Below, in pieces: positions 27,851-40,754 of a stretch of 64,000 bases of DNA (position 1 is its first letter; every line of letters begins with the position of its first letter). The stretch lies in contig CAUJGJ010000020.1 of the NCBI GenBank assembly GCA_963170055.1, forward strand, positions 62,001 to 126,000. The letters are read 5' to 3'. Below the pieces are notes generated by a model that was not told the origin of the DNA, ran no database searches, and worked only from the letters and a program-made list of their open reading frames with translations. The position numbers and the translations under genes were made by a program. Origin of the DNA: Halisarca cf. caerulea. Its lineage: Eukaryota > Porifera > Demospongiae > Chondrillida > Halisarcidae.

Positions 27851-28159
27851 CACTAGCACCACGCACATTCCCAGTGGGCACACATGACCTTTCTGAAGTG
27901 CTGTGGGCGTATTTGTGTAGTGTTGGATATGCTGGTGCTAATACCAATATTTGGCACTAACACCACGCACATTCCCAGTGGAAACACATGAAGTTTCTTA
28001 ACTACTGTGGGCGTATTTGTGTAATGTTGGATTTGCTGGTGCTAATACCAATATTTGGCACTAGCACCACGCACATTCCCAGTGGACACACATGACCTTT
28101 CTGAAGTGCTGTGGGAGTATTTGTGTAATGTTGGATAAGCTGGTGCTAATACCAATATT

Positions 28160-30569
28160 TGACACTAGCACCACGCACATTCCCAGTGGGCACACATGAC
28201 CTTTCTGAAGTGCTGTGGGCGTATTTGTGTAGTGTTGGATATGCTGGTGCTAATACCAATATTTGGCACTAGCACCACGCACATTCTCAGTGGACACACA
28301 TGAAGTTTCTCAACTACTGTGGGCGTATTTGTGTAATGTTGGATATGCTGGTGCTAATACCAATATTTGGCTATAGCACCACGCGCATTCCCAGTGGACA
28401 CACATGACCTTTCTGAAGTGCTGTGGGCGTATTTGTGTAGTGTTGGATATGCTGGTGCTAATACCAATATTTGGCACTAGCACCACGCACATTCCTAGTG
28501 GACACACATGACCTTTCTGAAGTGCTGTGGGCGTATTTGTGTAGTGTTGGATATGCTGGTGCTAATACCAATATTTGGCACTAGCACCACGCACATTTCC
28601 AGTGGACACACATGAAGTTTCTGAAGTGCAGTGGGCGTATTTGTGTAGTGTTGGATATGCTGGTGCTAATACCAATATTTGGCACTAGCACCACGCACAT
28701 TCCCAGTGGACACACATGACCTTTCTGAAGTGCTGTGGGCGTATTTGTGTAATGTTGGATATGCTGGTGCTAATACCAATATTTGACACTAGCACCACGC
28801 ACATTCCCATTGGAAACACATGAAGTTTCTTAACTACTGTGGGCGTATTTGTGTAGTGTTGGATGTGTTGGTGCTAATACTAATATTTGGCACTAGCACC
28901 ACGCACATTCCCAGTGGACACACATGACCTTTCTGAAGTGCTGTGGGCGTATTTGTGTAGTGTTGGATATGCTGGTGCTAATACCAATATTTGGCACTAG
29001 CACCACGCACATTCCCAGTGGACACACATGACCTTTCTGAAGTTCTGTGGGCGTATTTGTGTAGTGTTGGATATGCTGGTGCTAATACCAATATTTGGCA
29101 CTAGCACCACGCACTTTCCCAGTGGACACACATGAAGTTACTGAAGTGCTGTGGGCGTATTTGTGTAATGTTGGATATGCTGGTGCAAATACCAATATTT
29201 GGCACTAGCACCACGCACATTCCCAGTGGACAAACATGAAGTTTCTAAACTACTATGGGCGTATTTGTGTAATGTTGGATATGCTGGTGCTAATACCAAT
29301 ATTTGGCACTAGCACCACGCACATTCCCAGTGGACACACATGACCTTTCTGAAGTGCTGTGGGCGTATTTGTGTAATGTTGGATAAGCTGGTGCTAATAC
29401 CAATATTTGACACTAGCACCACGCACATTCCCAGTGGGCACACATGACCTTTCTGAAGTGCTGTGGGCGTATTTGTGTAGTGTTGGATATGCTGGTGCTA
29501 ATACCAATATTTGGCACTAAGACCACGCACATTCCCAGTGGAAACACATGAAGTTTCTTAACTACTGTGGGCGTATTTGTGTAATGTTGGATTTGCTGGT
29601 GCTAATACCAATATTTGACACTAGCACCACGCACATTCCCAGTGGGCACACATGACCTTTCTGAAGTGCTGTGGGCGTATTTGTGTAGTGTTGGATATGC
29701 TGGTGCTAATACCAATATTTGGCACTAGCACCACGCACATTCTCAGTGGACACACATGAAGTTTCTCAACTACTGTGGGCGTATTTGTGTAATGTTGGAT
29801 ATGCTGGTGCTAATACCAATATTTGGCTATAGCACCACGCGCATTCCCAGTGGACACACATGACCTTTCTGAAGTGCTGTGGGCGTATTTGTGTAGTGTT
29901 GGATATGCTGGTGCTAATACCAATATTTGGCACTAGCACCACGCACATTCCTAGTGGACACACATGACCTTTCTGAAGTGCTGTGGGCGTATTTGTGTAG
30001 TGTTGGATATGCTGGTGCTAATACCAATATTTGGCACTAGCACCACGCACATTTCCAGTGGACACACATGAAGTTTCTGAAGTGCAGTGGGCGTATTTGT
30101 GTAGTGTTGGATATGCTGGTGCTAATACCAATATTTGGCACTAGCACCACGCACATTCCCAGTGGACACACATGACCTTTCTGAAGTGCTGTGGGAGTAT
30201 TTGTGTAATGTTGGATATGCTGGTGCTAATACCAATATTTGACACTAGCACCACGCACATTCCCATTGGAAACACATGAAGTTTCTTAACTACTGTGGGC
30301 GTATTTGTGTAGTGTTGGATGTGTTGGTGCTAATACTAATATTTGGCACTAGCACCACGCACATTCCCAGTGGACACACATGACCTTTCTGAAGTGCTGT
30401 GGGCGTATTTGTGTAGTGTTGGATATGCTGGTGCTAATACCAATATTTGGCACTAGCACCACGCACATTCCCAGTGGACACACATGACCTTTCTGAAGTT
30501 CTGTGGGCGTATTTGTGTAGTGTTGGATATGCTGGTGCTAATACCAATATTTGGCACTAGCACCACGCA
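28160..30569. repeat. 14-unit tandem repeat in copy 2
   Basis: The counterpart of the copy 1 repeat, at offset 18,929. Blocks 28,160-29,113 and 29,616-30,569 are 1,456 bp apart and carry the GGCTATAGC, CCTAGTGG and GTGCAGTGG marks. The 14-unit duplication therefore predates the duplication of the large block. One difference within the pair is GGGCGTA versus GGGAGTA (near 28,739 / 30,195). Confidence 0.8.
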
Positions 30570-31826
30570 CATTCCCAGTGGACACACATGAAGTTTCTGA
30601 AGTGCTGTGGGCGTATTTGTTTAATGTTGGATATTTTGATGCTAATACCAATATTTGGCACTAGCACCACGCACATTCCCAGTGGACACACATGACCTTT
30701 CTGAAGTGCTGTGGGCGTATTTGTGTAATGTTGGATATGCTGGTGCTAATACAAATATTTGGCACTAGCACCACGCACATTCTCAGTGGACACACATGAA
30801 GTTTCTCAACTACTGTGGGAGTATTTGTGTAGTGTTGGATATGCTGGTGCTAATACCAATATTTGGCACTAGCACCACGCGCATTACCAGTGGACACACA
30901 TGACCTTTCTGAAGTGCTGTGGGCGTATTTGTGTAGTGTTGGATATGCTGGTGCTAATACCAATATTTGGCGCTAGCACCACGCACATTCCCAGTGGACA
31001 CACATGACCTTTCTTAACTACTGTGGGCGTATTTGTGTAGTGTTGGATGTGTTGGTGCTAATACTAATATTTGGCACTAGCACCACGCACATTCCCAGTG
31101 GACACACATGACCTTTCTGAAGTGCTGTGGGCGTATTTGTGTAGTGTTGGATATGCTGGTGCTAATACCAATATTTGGCACTAGCACCACGCACATTCCC
31201 AGTGGACACACATGACCTTTCTGAAGTTCTGTGGGCGTATTTGTGTAGTGTTGGATATGCTGGTGCTAATACCAATATTTGGCACTAGCACCACGCATAT
31301 TCCCAGTGGACACACATGAAGTTTCTGAAGTGCTGTGGGCGTATTTCTTTAATGTTGGATATTTTGGTGCTAATACCAATATTTGGCACTAGCACCACGC
31401 ACATTCCCAGTGGACACACATGACCTTTCTGAAGTGCTGTGGGCGTATTTGTGTAATGTTGGATATGCTGGTGCTAATACCAATATTTGGCACTAGCACC
31501 ACGCACATTCTCAGTGGACACACATGAAGTTTCTCAACTACTGTGGGCGTATTTGTGTAGTGTTGGATATGCTGGTGCTAATACCAATATTTGGCACTAG
31601 CACCACGCGCATTCCCAGTGGACACACATGACCTTTCTGAAGTGCTGTGGGCGTATTTGTGTAGTGTTGGATATGCTGCTGCAAATACAAATATTTGGCA
31701 CTAGCACCACTCACATTCCCAGTGGACACACATGACCTTTCTGAAGTGCTGTGGGAGTATTTGTGTAATGTTTGATATGCTGGTGCTAATACCAATATTT
31801 AGCACTAGCACCACGCACATTCCCAG

Positions 31827-33492
31827 TGGGCACACATGACCTTTCTGAAGTGCTGTGGGCGTATTTGTGTAGTGTTGGGTATGCTGGTGCTAATACCAAT
31901 ATTTGGCACTAGCACCACGCACATTCCCAGTGGAAACACATGAAGTTTATTAACTACTGTGGGCGTATTTGTGTAATGTTGGATTTGCTGGTGCTAATAC
32001 CAATATTTGGCACTAGCACCACGCACATTCCCAGTGGACACACATGACCTTTCTAAAGTGCTGTGGGAGTATTTGTGTAATGTTGGATATGCTGGTGCTA
32101 ATACCAATATTTGGCACTAGCACCACGCACATTCCCAGTGGACACACATGACCTTTCTGAAGTGCTGTGGGCGTATTTGTGTAGTGTTGAATATGCTGGT
32201 GCTAATACCAATATTTTGCACTAGCACCACGCACATTCCCAGTGGACACACATGACATTTCTGAAGTGCTGTGGTCGTATTTGTGTAATGTTGGATATGC
32301 TGGTGCTAATACCAATATTTGGCACTAGCACCGCGCACATTCTCAGTGGACACACATGAAGTTTCTTAACTACTGTGGGTGTATTTGTGTAATGTTGGAT
32401 TTGCTGGTGCTAATACCAATATTTGGCACTAGCACCACGCACATTCCCAGTGGACACACATGAAGTTTCTGAAGTGCTGTGGGCGTATTTCTTTAATGTT
32501 GGATATTTTGGTGCTAATATAAAATATTTGGCACTAGCACCACGCACATTCCCAGTGGACACACATGACCTTTCTGAAGTGCTGTGGGCGTATTTGTGTA
32601 ATGTTGGATATGCTGGTGCTAATACCAATATTTGGCACTAGCACCACGCACATTCTCAGTGGGCACACATGACCTTTCTGAAGTGCTGTGGGCGTATTTG
32701 TGTAGTGTTGGGTATGCTGGTGCTAATACCAATATTTGGCACTAGCACCACGCACATTCCCAGTGGAAACACATGAAGTTTATTAACTACTGTGGGCGTA
32801 TTTGTGTAATGTTGGATTTGCTGGTGCTAATACCAATATTTGGCACTAGCACCACGCACATTCCCAGTGGACACACATGACCTTTCTGAAGTGCTGTGGG
32901 AGTATTTGTGTAATGTTGGATATGCTGGTGCTAATACCAATATTTGGCACTAGCACCACGCACATTCCCAGTGGACACACATGACCTTTCTGAAGTGCTG
33001 TGGGCGTATTTGTGTAGTGTTGAATATGCTGGTGCTAATACCAATATTTTGCACTAGCACCACGCACATTCCCAGTGGACACACATGACATTTCTGAAGT
33101 GCTGTGGTCGTATTTGTGTAATGTTGGATATGCTGGTGCTAATACCAATATTTGGCACTAGCACCGCGCACATTCTCAGTGGACACACATGAAGTTTCTT
33201 AACTACTGTGGGTGTATTTGTGTAATGTTGGATTTGCTGGTGCTAATACCAATATTTGGCACTAGCACCACGCACATTCCCAGTGGACACACATGAAGTT
33301 TCTGAAGTGCTGTGGGCGTATTTCTTTAATGTTGGATATTTTGGTGCTAATATAAAATATTTGGCACTAGCACCACGCACATTCCCAGTGGACACACATG
33401 ACCTTTCTGAAGTGCTGTGGGCGTATTTGTGTAATGTTGGATATGCTGGTGCTAATACCAATATTTGGCACTAGCACCACGCACATTCTCAG
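31827..33492. repeat. 8-unit tandem repeat in copy 2 (833-bp period)
   Basis: The counterpart of 12,898-14,563 at offset 18,929, with the same 833-bp period and a 105-bp insertion unit in each repeat (32,450 and 33,283). Here GACATTTC / GTGGTCGTA occurs in both repeats, whereas copy 1 has it only in the second. This may be local homogenisation after the large duplication, or a later change in copy 1. Confidence 0.75.
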
Positions 33493-36020
33493 TGGACACA
33501 CATGAAGTTTCTCAACTACTGTGGGCGTATTTGTGTAGTGTTGGATATGCTGGTGCTAATACCAATATTTGGCACTAGCACCACGCACATTCCCATTGGA
33601 AACACATGAAGTTTCTTAACTACTGTGGGCGTATTTGTGTAGTGTTGGATGTGTTGGTGCTAATACTAATATTTGGCACTAGCACCACGCACATTCCCAG
33701 TGGACACACATGACCTTTCTGAAGTGCTGTGGGCGTATTTGTGTAGTGTTGGATATGCTGGTGCTAATACCAATATTTGGCACTAGCACCACGCACATTC
33801 CCAGTGGACACACATGACCTTTCTGAAGTTCTGTGGGCGTATTTGTGTAGTGTTGGATATGCTGGTGCTAATACCAATATTTGGCACTAGCACCACGCAC
33901 ATTCCCAGTGGACACACATGAAGTTTCTGAAGTGCTGTGGGCGTATTTGTTTAATGTTGGATATTTTGGTGCTAATACCAATATTTGGCACTAGCACCAC
34001 GCACTTTCCCAGTGGACACACATGACCTTTCTGAAGTGCTGTGGGCGTATTTGTGTAATGTTGGATATGCTGGTGCTAATACCAATATTTGGCACTAGCA
34101 CCACGCACATTCTCAGTGGACACACATGAAGTTTCTCAACTACTGTGGGCGTATTTGTGTAGTGTTGGATATGCTGGTGCTAATACCAATATTTGGCACT
34201 AGCACCACGCGCATTCCCAGTGGACACACATGACCTTTCTGAAGTGCTGTGGGCGTATTTGTGTAGTGTTGGATATTCTGGTGCTAATACCAATATTTGG
34301 CACTAGCACCACGCACATTCCCAGTGGACACACATGACCTTTCTGAAGTGCTGTGGGCGTATTTGTGTAGTGTTGGGTATGCTGGTGCTAATACCAATAT
34401 TTGGCACTAGCACCACGCACATTCCCAGTGGAAACACATGAAGTTTATTAACTACTGTGGGCGTATTTGTGTAATGTTGGATTTGCTGGTGCTAATACCA
34501 ATATTTGGCACTAGCACCACGCACATTCCCAGTGGACACACATGACCTTTCTGAAGTGCTGTGGGAGTATTTGTGTAATGTTGGATATGCTGGTGCTAAT
34601 ACCAATATTTGGCACTAGCACCACGCACATTCCCAGTGGACACACATGACCTTTCTGAAGTGCTGTGGGCGTATTTGTGTAGTGTTGAATATGCTGGTGC
34701 TAATACCAATATTTTGCACTAGCACCACGCACATTCCCAGTGGACACACATGACATTTCTGAAGTGCTGTGGTCGTATTTGTGTAATGTTGGATATGCTG
34801 GTGCTAATACCAATATTTGGCACTAGCACCGCGCACATTCTCAGTGGACACACATGAAGTTTCTTAACTACTGTGGGTGTATTTGTGTAATGTTGGATTT
34901 GCTGGTGCTAATACCAATATTTGGCACTAGCACCACGCACATTCCCAGTGGACACACATGAAGTTTCTGAAGTGCTGTGGGCGTATTTCTTTAATGTTGG
35001 ATATTTTGGTGCTAATATAAAATATTTGGCACTAGCACCACGCACATTCCCAGTGGACACACATGACCTTTCTGAAGTGCTGTGGGCGTATTTGTGTAAT
35101 GTTGGATATGCTGGTGCTAATACCAATATTTGGCACTAGCACCACGCACATTCTCAGTGGACACACATGAAGTTTCTCAACTACTGTGGGCGTATTTGTG
35201 TAGTGTTGGATATGCTGGTGCTAATACCAATATTTGGCACTAGCACCACGCACATTCCCATTGGAAACACATGAAGTTTCTTAACTACTGTGGGCGTATT
35301 TGTGTAGTGTTGGATGTGTTGGTGCTAATACTAATATTTGGCACTAGCACCACGCACATTCCCAGTGGACACACATGACCTTTCTGAAGTGCTGTGGGCG
35401 TATTTGTGTAGTGTTGGATATGCTGGTGCTAATACCAATATTTGGCACTAGCACCACGCACATTCCCAGTGGACACACATGACCTTTCTGAAGTTCTGTG
35501 GGCGTATTTGTGTAGTGTTGGATATGCTGGTGCTAATACCAATATTTGGCACTAGCACCACGCACATTCCCAGTGGACACACATGAAGTTTCTGAAGTGC
35601 TGTGGGCGTATTTGTTTAATGTTGGATATTTTGGTGCTAATACCAATATTTGGCACTAGCACCACGCACATTCCCAGTGGACACACATGACCTTTCTGAA
35701 GTGCTGTGGGCGTATTTGTGTAATGTTGGATATGCTGGTGCTAATACCAATATTTGGCACTAGCACCACGCACATTCTCAGTGGACACACATGAAGTTTC
35801 TCAACTACTGTGGGCGTATTTGTGTAGTGTTGGATATGCTGGTGCTAATACCAATATTTGGCACTAGCACCACGCGCATTCCCAGTGGACACACATGACC
35901 TTTCTGAAGTGCTGTGGGCGTATTTGTGTAGTGTTGGATATTCTGGTGCTAATACCAATATTTGGCACTAGCACCACGCACATTCCCAGTGGACACACAT
36001 GACCTTTCTGAAGTGCTGTG
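32691..36020. repeat. 16-unit tandem duplication (1,665 bp x 2)
   Basis: Block 32,691-34,355 is repeated at 34,356-36,020, with a period of 16 x 104 + 1. At 34,356 the sequence stops following copy 1 (GGGAGTA expected) and jumps back to the GTTGGGTATGC unit. At 36,021 it resumes where copy 1 left off (GGGAGTA). Copy 1 has this block once, so the duplication is specific to copy 2. GGATATTCTGG (34,273 / 35,938) is shared by both repeats. Confidence 0.8.
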
Positions 36021-36599
36021 GGAGTATTTGTGTAATGTTGGATATGCTGGTGCTAATACCAATATTTGGCACTAGCACCACGCACATTCCCATTGGAAAC
36101 ACATGAAGTTTCTTAACTACTGTGGGCGTATTTGTGTAGTGTTGGATATGCTGGTGCTATTACCAATATTTGGTACTAGCACCACGCACATTCCCAGTGG
36201 ACACACATGAAGTTTCTGAAGTGCTGTGGGCGTATTTCTTTAATGTTGGATATTTTGGTGCTAATACCAATATTTGGCACTAGCACCACGCACATTCCCA
36301 GTGGACACACATGACCTTTCTGAAGTGCTGTGGGCGTATTTGTGTAATGTTGGATATGCTGGTGCTAATACCAATATTTGGCACTAGCACCACGCACATT
36401 CTCAGTGGACACACATGAAGTTTCTCAACTACTGTGGGCGTATTTGTGTAGTGTTGGATATGCTGGTGCTAATACCAATATTTGGCACTAGCACCACGCG
36501 CATTCCCAGTGGACACACATGACCTTTCTGAAGTGCTGTGGGCGTATTTGTGTAGTGTTGGATATGCTGGTGCTAATACAAATATTTGGCACTAGCACC

Positions 36600-36720
36600 A
36601 CGCGCATTCCCAGTGGACACACATGACCTTTCTGAAGTGCTGTGGGCGTATTTGTGTAGTGTTGGATATGCTGGTGCTAATACCAATATTTGGCACTAGC
36701 ACCACGCACATTCCCATTGG
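36600..36720. repeat. Junction of a 937-bp loss relative to copy 1
   Basis: Up to about 36,682 the sequence follows copy 1 at offset 20,594 (to about 16,088). After it, the offset is 19,657 (from about 17,025). The missing 937 bp (9 x 104 + 1) contain the 105-bp unit found at 16,747 in copy 1. The junction is a normal unit with no base lost from phase, as expected from exchange between aligned repeats. Confidence 0.7.
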
Positions 36721-39700
36721 AAACACATGAAGTTTCTTAACTACTGTGGGCGTATTTGTGTAGTGTTGGATGTGTTGGTGCTAATACTAATATTTGGCAC
36801 TAGCACCACGCACATTCCCAGTGGACACACATGACCTTTCTGAAGTGCTGTGGGCGTATTTGTGTAGTGTTGGATATGCTGGTGCTAATACCAATATTTG
36901 GCACTAGCACCACGCACATTCCCAGTGGACACACATGACCTTTCTGAAGTTCTGTGGGCGTATTTGTGTAGTGTTGGATATGCTGGTGCTAATACCAATA
37001 TTTGGCACTAGCACCACGCACATTCCCAGTGGACACACATGAAGTTTCTGAAGTGCTGTGGGCGTATTTGTTTAATGTTGGATATTTTGGTGCTAATACC
37101 AATATTTGGCACTAGCACCACGCACATTCCCAGTGGACACACATGACCTTTCTGAAGTGCTGTGGGCGTATTTGTGTAATGTTGGATATGCTGGTGCTAA
37201 TACCAATATTTGGCACTAGCACCACGCACATTCTCAGTGGACACACATGAAGTTTCTCAACTACTGTGGGCGTATTTGTGTAGTGTTGGATATGCTGGTG
37301 CTAATACCAATATTTGGCACTAGCACCACGCGCATTCCCAGTGGACACACATGACCTTTCTGAAGTGCTGTGGGCGTATTTGTGTAGTGTTGGATATTCT
37401 GGTGCTAATACCAATATTTGGCACTAGCACCACGCACATTCCCAGTGGACACACATGACCTTTCTGAAGTGCTGTGGGAGTATTTGTGTAATGTTGGATA
37501 TGCTGGTGCTAATACCAATATTTGGCACTAGCACCACGCACATTCCCATTGGAAACACATGAAGTTTCTTAACTACTGTGGGCGTATTTGTGTAGTGTTG
37601 GATATGCTGGTGCTATTACCAATATTTGGCACTAGCACCACGCACATTCCCAGTGGACACACATGAAGTTTCTGAAGTGCTGTGGGCGTATTTCTTTAAT
37701 GTTGGATATTTTGGTGCTAATACCAATATTTGGCACTAGCACCACGCACATTCCCAGTGGACACACATGACCTTTCTGAAGTGCTGTGGGCGTATTTGTG
37801 TAATGTTGGATATGCTGGTGCTAATACCAATATTTGGCACTAGCACCACGCACATTCTCAGTGGACACACATGAAGTTTCTCAACTACTGTGGGCGTATT
37901 TGTGTAGTGTTGGATATGCTGGTGCTAATACCAATATTTGGCACTAGCACCACGCGCATTCCCAGTGGACACACATGACCTTTCTGAAGTGCTGTGGGCG
38001 TATTTGTGTAGTGTTGGATATGCTGGTGCTAATACAAATATTTGGCACTAGCACCACGCGCATTCCCAGTGGACACACATGACCTTTCTGAAGTGCTGTG
38101 GGCGTATTTGTGTAGTGTTGGATATGCTGGTGCTAATACAAATATTTGGCACTAGCACCACGCACATTCCCAGTGGACACACATGACCTTTCTGAAGTGC
38201 TGTGGGAGTATTTGTGTAATGTTGGATATGCTGGTGCTAATACCAATATTTGGCACTAGCACCACGCACATTCCCAGTGGACACACATGACCTTTCTGAA
38301 GTGCTGTGGGCGTATTTGTGTAGTGTTGGATATGCTGGTGCTAATACCAATATTTGGCACTAGCACCACGCACATTTCCAGTGGACACACATGAAGTTTC
38401 TGAAGTGCTGTGGGCGTATTTGTGTAGTGTTGGATAAGCTGGTGCTAATACCAATATTTGGCACTAGCACCACGCACTTTCCCAGTGGACACAAATGAAG
38501 TTTCTGAAGTGCTGTGGGCGTATTTGTGTAGTGTTGGATATGCTGGTGCTAATACAAATATTTGGCACTAGCACCACGCACTTTCCCAGTGGACACACAT
38601 GAAGTTACTGAAGTGCTGTGGGCGTATTTGTGTAATGTTGGATATGCTGGTGCAAATACCAATATTTGGCACTAGCACCACGCACATTCCCAGTGGACAC
38701 ACATGAAGTTTCTCAACTACTGTGGGCGTATTATTGTAGTGTTGGATATGCTGGTGCTAATACCAATATTTGGCACTAGCACCACGCACATTCCCATTGG
38801 AAACACATGAAGTTTCTTAACTACTGTGGGCGTATTTGTGTAGTGTTGGATGTGTTGGTGCTAATACTAATATTTGGCACTAGCACCACGCACATTCCCA
38901 GTGGACACACATGACCTTTCTGAAGTGCTGTGGGCGTATTTGTATAGTGTTGGATATGCTGGTGCTAATACCAATATTTGGCACTAGCACCACGCACATT
39001 CCCAGTGGACACACATGACCTTTCTGAAGTTCTGTGGGCGTATTTGTGTAGTGTTGGATATGCTGGTGGTAATACCAATATTTGGCACTAGCACCACGCA
39101 CATTCCCAGTGGACACACATGAAGTTTCTGAAGTGCTGTGGGCGTATTTGTTTAATGTTGGATATTTTGGTGCTAATACATATATTTGGCACTAGCACCA
39201 CGCACATTCCCAGTGGACACACATGACCTTTCTGAAGTGCTGTGGGCTTATTTGTGTAATGTTGGATATGCTGGTGCTAATACCAATATTTGGCACTAGC
39301 ACCACGCACATTCTCAGTGGACACACATGAAGTTTCTCAACTACTGTGGGCGTATTTGTGTAGTGTTGGATTTGCTGGTGCTAATACCAATATTTGGCAC
39401 TAGCACCACGCGCATTCCCAGTGGACACACATGACTTTTCTGAAGTGCTGTGGGCGTATTTGTGTAGTGTTGGATATGCTGGTGCTAATACCAATATTTG
39501 GCACTAGCACCACGCACATTCCCAGTGGACACACATGAAGTTTCTTAACTACTGTGGGCGTATTTGTGAAATGTTGGATATGCTGGTGCTAATACCAATA
39601 TTTGGCACTAGCACCACGCACATTCCCATTGGAAACACATGAAGTTTCTTAACTACTGTGGGCGTATTTGTGTAGTGTTGGATATGCTGGTGCTAATACC

Positions 39701-40754
39701 AATATTTGGCACTAGCACCACGCACATTCCCAGTGGACACACATGACCTTTCTGAAGTTCTGTGGGCGTATTTGTGTAGTGTTGGATATGCTGGTGCTAA
39801 TACCAATATTTGGCACTAGCACCACGCACATTCCCAGTGGACACACATGAAGTTTCTGAAGTGCTGTGGGCGTATTTCTTTAATGTTGGATATTTTGGTG
39901 CTAATACCAATATTTGGCACTAGCACCACGCACATTCCCAGTGGACACACATGACCTTTCTGAAGTGCTGTGGGCGTATTTGTGTAATGTTGGATATGCT
40001 GGTGCTAATACCAATATTTGGCACTAGCACCACGCACATTCTCAGTGGACACACATGAAGTTTCTCAACTACTGTGGGCGTATTTGTGTAGTGTTGGATA
40101 TGCTGGTGCTAATACCAATATTTGGCACTAGCACCACGCGCATTCCCAGTGGACACACATGACCTTTCTGAAGTGCTGTGGGCGTATTTGTGTAGTGTTG
40201 GATATGCTGGTGCTAATACAAATATTTGGCACTAGCACCACGCACATTCCCAGTGGACACACATGACCTTTCTGAAGTGCTGTGGGAGTATTTGTGTAAT
40301 GTTGGATATGCTGGTGCTAATACCAATATTTGGCACTAGCACCACGCACATTCCCAGTGGACACACATGAAGTTTATTAACTACTGTGGGCGTATTTGTG
40401 TAATGTTGGATTTGCTGGTGCTAATACCAATATTTGGCACTAGCACCACGCACATTCCCAGTGGACACACATGACCTTTCTGAAGTGCTGTGGGAGTATT
40501 TGTGTAATGTTGGATATGCTGGTGCTAATACCAATATTTGGCACTAGCACCACGCACATTCCCAGTGGACACACATGACCTTTCTGAAGTGCTCTGGGCG
40601 TATTTGTGTAGTGTTGAATATGCTGGTGCTAATACCAATATTTGGCACTAGCACCACGCACATTCCCAGTGGACACACATGACATTTCTGAAGTGCTGTG
40701 GTCGTATTTGTGTAATGTTGGATATGCTGGTGCTAATACCAATATTTGGCACTA

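Larger units (their letters stand above)
25309..28115. repeat. 2,807-bp segment present only in copy 2
   Basis: It interrupts the match to copy 1 at the point equivalent to 9,187. It consists of ordinary array units (27 x 104 - 1), and the missing base is the 103-bp unit at 25,795. Left-end marks are GTGTGAGATATG (25,321) and CACCACACACATTCCC (25,364). Its right part resembles 10.2-10.7 kb (the ACAAACATGAAGTTTCTAAAC unit). It is therefore array sequence gained from elsewhere in the satellite, or retained here and lost from copy 1. Confidence 0.75.
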
